From Falsihalocynthiibacter arcticus (GTDB lineage: Bacteria; Pseudomonadota; Alphaproteobacteria; Rhodobacterales; Rhodobacteraceae): a DNA stretch of 64,000 bases. A program made the translations under genes and the position numbers. Where the stretch lies: positions 682,001 through 746,000 of the forward strand of contig NZ_CP014327.1 of the NCBI RefSeq assembly GCF_000812665.2, written 5' to 3'. This document shows positions 59,846 through 64,000 of this stretch, piece by piece (the stretch's first letter is position 1; every line of letters begins with the position of its first letter). The notes beneath the pieces were generated by a model. It ran no database searches. It had not been told where the DNA came from and saw only the letters and a list, made by a program, of their open reading frames with translations.

Positions 59846-60645
59846 TGTCCATAAAAGTGATGAACGGGGCCGTGCCCCTTGCCAATTTGCAACTGATCCG
59901 CGGCGGCGATTGCTCCTTGCAAATAGCTATGCGCGGCGACCACGGAGGAATGCAAATCCAGCCCCTTGGACAGGTTTGCCGCAATTGCGGCAGAATAGGT
60001 GCACCCTGTGCCGTGCGTATTTCGCGTAACAATGCGGGGCGCAGAAAGCGCTGTCACCCTACCACCAGCCTCGATCAAAATATCGGTACAGGTATCGCCC
60101 TCGGCATGGCCACCTTTCATCAAAACCGCGCTCGGCCCCATGCCCAAAAGCCGCAGGCCTTGCGAGGTTATTTCCGCCAATGTGCGCGCTTGAGGTTCGC
60201 GCAAAAGACGGGCGGCCTCTGGCAGGTTGGGGGTAAGGAGCGTGGCGAGGGGGAGAATTTTCGCAACCATTGCTTCAATCGCCGCGTTCTGCAAAAGCGC
60301 GTCGCCGGATTTGGCGATCATCACGGGATCAACAACGATGGGGCCTTTAAAATCGGCGAGGCCTTGCGCGACGGCATCAATGATCGCGGTCGAGAACAGC
60401 ATCCCAAGCTTGATTGCACCGACCTGAATATCCGAAAGCACAGCCTTGATTTGCGCGGCGACAACATCTGCGGGCACTTCATGGACGGCGGTTACGGATG
60501 TCGTGTTTTGCGCTGTGATGGCTGTTATGACGCTGGTCCCAAACGATCCATTCGCCGACATTGCCTTGAGATCAGCCTGCACACCTGCACCACCGCCGCT
60601 GTCCGAGCCTGCTATTGTTAGGGCGATTGGGGTGGTCTTTTTCAC
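59839..60645 (-). CDS. thiD: HMP/HMP-phosphate kinase ThiD
   Basis: Ribokinase-fold kinase of 268 residues from a GTG at 60643-60645, chosen because GGAG lies 8 nt upstream and KKTTPIALTIAGSDSGGGAG then begins as in other ThiD proteins; an ATG at 60672 would add nine residues. Catalytic motifs NTHGTGCTYSAAIAANL (with Asp replaced by Thr-Gly-Cys region as usual) and VLMKGGHAEGD are clear. It phosphorylates HMP twice, using HMP supplied by TenA/ThiXYZ or ThiC elsewhere. First gene after the TPP riboswitch. Confidence 0.93.
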   Translation of the reverse strand: MKKTTPIALTIAGSDSGGGAGVQADLKAMSANGSFGTSVITAITAQNTTSVTAVHEVPADVVAAQIKAVLSDIQVGAIKLGMLFSTAIIDAVAQGLADFKGPIVVDPVMIAKSGDALLQNAAIEAMVAKILPLATLLTPNLPEAARLLREPQARTLAEITSQGLRLLGMGPSAVLMKGGHAEGDTCTDILIEAGGRVTALSAPRIVTRNTHGTGCTYSAAIAANLSKGLDLHSSVVAAHSYLQGAIAAADQLQIGKGHGPVHHFYGQW

Positions 60646-60709
60646 TGGCGCATCTCCATCGAGTTGGGGCATGCCAGCGAAAGAAAGAGTCTGCGCGAGA
60701 TTTGCGCAA

Positions 60710-60797
60710 AGTACCCGTTCCCTACGCCGGTATAACCCGGATCAGGTTCGACGGGTCGGTGCAAGCACCTCTCAGCCCTAATGGGCCCCCCGACGGA
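60710..60797 (-). promoter_or_regulatory. TPP riboswitch (THI element)
   Basis: On the minus strand the conserved THI-box segments appear in order: GGGGGGCCC...GGGCTGAGAGG, CGACCCGTCGAACCTGATCC, then GGGTTATACCGGCGTAGGGAA. These are the CUGAGA and the pyrophosphate-sensing ACCUGAUC...GCGUAGGGAA elements. It lies 65 bp before thiD and should repress the thi operon when TPP is present. The expression platform may sequester the thiD ribosome site. Confidence 0.95.
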
Positions 60798-60943
60798 TAA
60801 AATATGGTGTCTGGCCACAAGTACGTGGACAAACAATCGTTGGGGCAATGCTTAGTTCAGATTTCTAGCAGTCACAACCCGATGTTTTGAGGCGCTTTCA
60901 AATGCATCCACTATCACTATGCCTAACTTGGAAAGCCCTTGCT

Positions 60944-60961
60944 ACTGACCATCAAGTCAGT
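60944..60961. promoter_or_regulatory. TetR-type operator candidate
   Basis: ACTGA-8 nt-TCAGT inverted repeat (ACTGACC...AGTCAGT), 12 bp upstream of the TetR start. Its position suggests autoregulation of the tetR-hlyD-ABC operon. Confidence 0.6.
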
Positions 60962-60973
60962 TACAATTTTCAC

Positions 60974-61615
60974 ATGTCCCCATCAGAGAAACCAGAACCA
61001 AAGTTTCGCCGACGTGCAAACGCACGCCCAGATGAGGTTTTGGATGCGGCCCTTGCCCTCTTTATTGATCAAGGGTTTGCACGAACAAGTGTGGATCAGG
61101 TCGCCCAACGCGCGGGTATTTCCAAGGGGGCCGTCTACCTGTATTTCCCCTCCAAAGAGGCCATACTTGCGGGCTTGGTGAATCGCACAATCGCGCCCTT
61201 AACGGATGCTCTATTTGACAATATTTCGCGTCATCAAGGGGATCCCCGCCCGGCTATTGAGCAATTCTTACGAATGATGGGGAAGGTCTTGACGGACAAA
61301 CGCAACCGAGCCGTCCCCTTGATCGTAATCCATGAAGCTCCCGCAGCCCCAGAGATTGCCACGCTATTTCGCACCGCCGTTTTAGACCGCGCCATTCCTG
61401 CCCTTTCGACGCTTTTGGCGCAGGGTGTCGAAGGAGGCCATATTCGGCCCATCGACCCCGAACTAACCGCGCGAACTGTGATCGGACCAATCCTCGCACA
61501 CATCATTTTTTACGAAATATTCGGGATTGAACCAGAGGGTGGATTTCATTTGGACCACCTAATTGAAAACCACCTTTTGATCCTAAACGCAGGCCTCGAA
61601 CCCCAGAAAGGATAG
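60974..61615 (+). CDS. TetR-family transcriptional regulator
   Basis: 213-residue TetR repressor. The ATG at 60974 is chosen from the position of the N-terminal HTH (PDEVLDAALALFIDQGFARTSVDQVAQRAGISKGAVYLYFPSKEAILAGLVNR spans residues ~18-72); a frame extending to 60887 is less likely. The C-terminal ligand domain (80-210) includes a TetR_C_33-like segment. First gene of a four-gene operon with an HlyD protein, an ABC ATPase and an ABC-2 permease, a YbhGFSR-like arrangement. It probably represses the exporter until a toxic or xenobiotic ligand binds. Confidence 0.9.
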   Translation: MSPSEKPEPKFRRRANARPDEVLDAALALFIDQGFARTSVDQVAQRAGISKGAVYLYFPSKEAILAGLVNRTIAPLTDALFDNISRHQGDPRPAIEQFLRMMGKVLTDKRNRAVPLIVIHEAPAAPEIATLFRTAVLDRAIPALSTLLAQGVEGGHIRPIDPELTARTVIGPILAHIIFYEIFGIEPEGGFHLDHLIENHLLILNAGLEPQKG

Positions 61616-61619
61616 CGAG

Positions 61620-62570
61620 ATGAACTCCCTTCCGAATTGGCTGATCGTCATCATCAACGCCATTTTTCCAAGTTTTGGGGAGCCCGTTGTTTTGGAATAT
61701 AACGGCTATGCTGAGGGTGATTACGTCTATATTGCGTCTGCTGTCGCGGGTCGGATTGTGAATATGCGCGCGCGAGAAGGCGAGTCCATTTCTGCGCTTG
61801 AGACGCTGTTTCAAATCGACGACAGCCACCAGACCGCGGCCTTACATGCGGCGCAGGCCCAAGTTGCTGTCGCGCAAGCAAATCTGGAAAATCTAGCGAC
61901 AGGAAGCCGTGACGAAGAGATCGCCGTGATCCACGCCTCGCTTGATTCCGCCAAGGTGGATCAACGCCTTGCCCAGTCGACATTGGAGCGCACCCAACGC
62001 CTTTCCAAAACGGGGTCCGTTTCGCAAGCCCGCGTCGATACCGATACGGCTTTGTTACAAGGGGCCAACGCACGTGTCGCCCAGTTTGAGGCACAACTAC
62101 ACGTCGCTGAATTGCCTGCGCGGATTTCCCAAAGGATAGCCGCCGAAGCCACCCATGACGCCGCCCTCGCCCAACTTGAAGGCGCCCGTTCCGCCCTGAA
62201 TGACACCACCGTCACAGCTCCGATTGGTGGGCGTGTTGACAAGGTGTTTTACGAGCAGGGCGAAGTTGCTTTGGCAGGTGCTCCGGTCGTCTCGATCCTC
62301 CCTCCGGAAAGCTTGAAGGCTTTGTTTTTCATCCCTGAAGGCGAGCGCGCCAGTGTGTCGTTAGGCGAAATTTTTGATGTCGCCTGCAGTGGTTGCCCTG
62401 ACGAAATCACCGCGCATCTGACGCGTCTTGCCGCGACGCCGCAATACACGCCTCCCATCATTTACAGTCGCGAGGAGCGGTCGCGGCTGGTGTTTCGGGC
62501 CGAATCTATACTGGAGAATGCGGGTGATGTTTTGCCCGGACAACCCCTCACGTTGAGGCCACGCGATTGA
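61620..62570 (+). CDS. HlyD-family membrane fusion protein
   Basis: 316-residue periplasmic adaptor anchored by an N-terminal hydrophobic segment (~6-24, WLIVIINAIFPSFG). Biotinyl-lipoyl-like halves are at ~37-75 and ~190-230 (APIGGRVDKVFYEQGEVALAGAPVVSILPP), with a coiled-coil hairpin between (about 85-190, Ala/Gln-rich). It bridges the ABC exporter to an outer-membrane channel. It starts 4 bp after the tetR stop, so it is co-transcribed with it. Confidence 0.9.
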   Translation: MNSLPNWLIVIINAIFPSFGEPVVLEYNGYAEGDYVYIASAVAGRIVNMRAREGESISALETLFQIDDSHQTAALHAAQAQVAVAQANLENLATGSRDEEIAVIHASLDSAKVDQRLAQSTLERTQRLSKTGSVSQARVDTDTALLQGANARVAQFEAQLHVAELPARISQRIAAEATHDAALAQLEGARSALNDTTVTAPIGGRVDKVFYEQGEVALAGAPVVSILPPESLKALFFIPEGERASVSLGEIFDVACSGCPDEITAHLTRLAATPQYTPPIIYSREERSRLVFRAESILENAGDVLPGQPLTLRPRD

Positions 62571-63505
62571 CCCAACCATTTGCCATATCCGTTACAGGCC
62601 TGACCAAGGTTTTCGGCGGGCGAAGGGTGGTGGACAGCTTTGATATGGAGGTTCCCAAGGGGGCTATTTACGGCTTTCTTGGGCCTAATGGGTCAGGAAA
62701 AACCACGACAATCCGTATGATGTGCGGGTTGCTCACGCCGGATGAGGGCGCGGGTACATGCCTTGGGTTTGATATCCTGTCGCAACAAGGCAGCATTAAG
62801 GAAAACGTGGGATATATGACCCAAAGGTTCTCGCTTTACGAGGACCTGACGATCCGTGAAAACCTCGATTTTATGGCGCGGATGTACCGGATTAAGAACC
62901 GCAAGAAATGTGTCCAAGATGCATTGAGCGACTTAGGCCTCGCTGACCGCGCAAACCAATTGGCGGGCACGTTGTCAGGCGGGTGGAAGCAACGTTTGGC
63001 GCTGGCGGCATGTTTGATCCACAAACCCACCCTGTTGTTGCTCGATGAGCCCACGGCCGGTGTCGACCCAAAAGCGCGGCGCGATTTCTGGGATGAAATA
63101 CGCTCCCTGTCGGCAGCGGGCGTGACCGTTCTCGTTTCAACCCACTACATGGACGAAGCGGTGCAATGCGATTTCATCGCCTACATCGCCTATGGGAAAA
63201 AACTAATCGCAGGGCCCGCGCATGACATTCCGCGCATGATTGGCCTCTATACGTGGCGCGTCACGGGCCCTGAAATTTCGGATCTTGAATCCTTACTCCG
63301 GCAGGATGCCGATGTTGGTCAGGTTGCCCGCTTTGGCGCCGTTTTGCATGTGTCGGGGACAGATGAGGCAAAACTCAAAGCACTCGCGGCGCGCTATAAC
63401 GCTGCCAATGTATATAGTTGGGTTCAAAAAGAGGCCGAACTGGAAGAAGCTTTCATCTATCTGATGACCGGTGTTGACGACAATTTCAGTGGGGCCAAAC
63501 CATGA
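62567..63505 (+). CDS. ABC exporter ATPase (YbhF-like half)
   Basis: 312-residue ATP-binding subunit. TTG start overlapping the HlyD stop (TTGA). Walker A GFLGPNGSGKTTTIRMMCGL near residue 39, Q-loop MTQRFSLYEDLTI, signature LSGGWKQRLALAACLIH, Walker B LLLLDEPTAGVDP, H-loop VSTHYMDEA. The WKQR-type signature variant is normal for ABC-2 exporters. It powers the permease that begins at 63502. Confidence 0.93.
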   Translation: MTQPFAISVTGLTKVFGGRRVVDSFDMEVPKGAIYGFLGPNGSGKTTTIRMMCGLLTPDEGAGTCLGFDILSQQGSIKENVGYMTQRFSLYEDLTIRENLDFMARMYRIKNRKKCVQDALSDLGLADRANQLAGTLSGGWKQRLALAACLIHKPTLLLLDEPTAGVDPKARRDFWDEIRSLSAAGVTVLVSTHYMDEAVQCDFIAYIAYGKKLIAGPAHDIPRMIGLYTWRVTGPEISDLESLLRQDADVGQVARFGAVLHVSGTDEAKLKALAARYNAANVYSWVQKEAELEEAFIYLMTGVDDNFSGAKP

Positions 63506-64000
63506 AATGGTCATTCTCACCTGCGCGGTTATGGGCTGTTCTGGCAAAGGAATTCGTCCAGATGCGGCGCGACAAAGTCACCTTTGTGATGATGATCGGC
63601 GTTCCGATCATGCAACTCCTTATCTTTGGCTATGCGATCAACTCCGATCCTCATAACCTTCCAACGCTCGTTGAAATGTCGGACGAAGGGCCAGTGACGC
63701 GGGCGATCCTTATGGGCATGAAATCGTCCACTTATTTTGATTTTCAAGGCATCGTAACCAGCCGCGAAGAAGGAGACAAAGCGCTGCGCGACGGATCGGC
63801 GAATTTCTTGGTGGTGGTGCCCCCCAACTTTGAGCGAGATATTTTACGTGGATTTTCCCCCGAAATACTCCTGTCCGCCGACGCCTCTGATCCCGCTGCG
63901 GTCGGGGGTGGGGCGTCGGCGATGGGGGGTATTATTGACATCGCGATGGCGCAGACACTGACCGGCCCCCTGCGCTATGCCGCTGGGGGCCAACCACCAA
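63502..64000 (+). CDS. ABC-2 type transport permease (partial, runs off right edge)
   Basis: First ~166 residues of an ABC-2 permease; ATG at 63502 overlaps the ATPase stop (ATGA). N-terminal hydrophobic helix (~28-45, FVMMIGVPIMQLLIFGYAI) followed by the large extracytoplasmic domain (EGDKALRDGSANFLVVVPPNFERDI). Matches the YbhS/YbhR pattern of export permeases; the remaining helices are outside the window. Confidence 0.9.
   Translation, partial: MKWSFSPARLWAVLAKEFVQMRRDKVTFVMMIGVPIMQLLIFGYAINSDPHNLPTLVEMSDEGPVTRAILMGMKSSTYFDFQGIVTSREEGDKALRDGSANFLVVVPPNFERDILRGFSPEILLSADASDPAAVGGGASAMGGIIDIAMAQTLTGPLRYAAGGQPP

Noticed and set aside
1-64000. CRISPR arrays, rRNA and complete tRNA genes
   Set aside because: No regularly spaced direct repeats with unique spacers and no rRNA or complete tRNA sequence recognised; only a tRNA-end-like fragment at 28091-28106.

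Overview
The window reads as accessory chromosome (or chromid/plasmid) of a marine alphaproteobacterium, most likely a Rhodobacterales/Roseobacter-group member. The reasons are three solute-binding-protein transporter systems for organic acids or nucleosides (TRAP, tripartite tricarboxylate, BmpA-type ABC), several FCD-type GntR regulators, a DUF1127 gene followed by CCUCCUCCC hairpins as in Rhodobacter CcaF1-CcsR, and a thiamin operon of alphaproteobacterial layout. No rRNA or tRNA gene and no CRISPR array is seen.

Left part (1-26.7 kb): three catabolic/uptake modules separated by regulators. (i) 1-6.1 kb: an SDR gene divergent from dctP-SDR-cupin-dctQ-dctM-iclR, with two palindromes in the shared promoter region. 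(ii) 6.5-13.9 kb: a nucleoside-type ABC importer (ATPase, two permeases, BmpA-like binding protein) behind a DUF1989 gene and a small ribbon-helix-helix gene, divergent from a flavin-reductase-like gene and flanked by a GntR regulator; TGTATACA sites mark the promoters. (iii) 18.6-26.7 kb: GntR, an HpaH-like hydratase and HpaI-like aldolase convergent with an IlvD/Edd dehydratase and tctABC, then another GntR; this looks like uptake and pyruvate-forming breakdown of a sugar acid. Between them are a LytS-like hybrid histidine kinase with a response regulator, and an IS66 remnant.

Middle (27-39 kb): a DUF1127 gene is followed by seven hairpins with anti-Shine-Dalgarno loops (an sRNA array). A second, decayed copy of the array end lies at 17.6 kb. 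Then comes a graveyard of broken genes (DUF262, adenine methyltransferase, a recombinase-like fragment, IS3-family remnants, a tRNA-end-like sequence). After it lies an intact seven-gene operon: Hpt, BcsB-like protein, glycosyltransferase with an N-terminal MshEN-like domain, GT-C-like membrane protein, REC plus degenerate GGDEF, CACHE histidine kinase, and response regulator. It looks like an uncharacterised, signal-controlled exopolysaccharide synthase and is the most interesting unit in the window.

Right part (40-64 kb): three penicillin-binding-protein-like serine hydrolases (one without catalytic residues) with an AraC regulator and a Tat-exported carbonic anhydrase; an IS630 element split by a complete IS21 element; decayed outer-membrane and sulfatase genes; an SLC13-type transporter; a TPP-riboswitch-controlled thiamin operon (thiD-thiO-thiS-thiG-thiE-thiF-thiY-tenA-thiZ-thiX); and a TetR-HlyD-ABC exporter that runs off the right edge.

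Four long, otherwise conserved genes are broken by the loss of exactly one G/C, three of them in G/C runs of five to seven and one in a run of three. A fifth break of the same kind is in the DUF262 fragment. This points to sequencing or assembly undercalls, or to slippage, and should be resolved before any of them is called a pseudogene.
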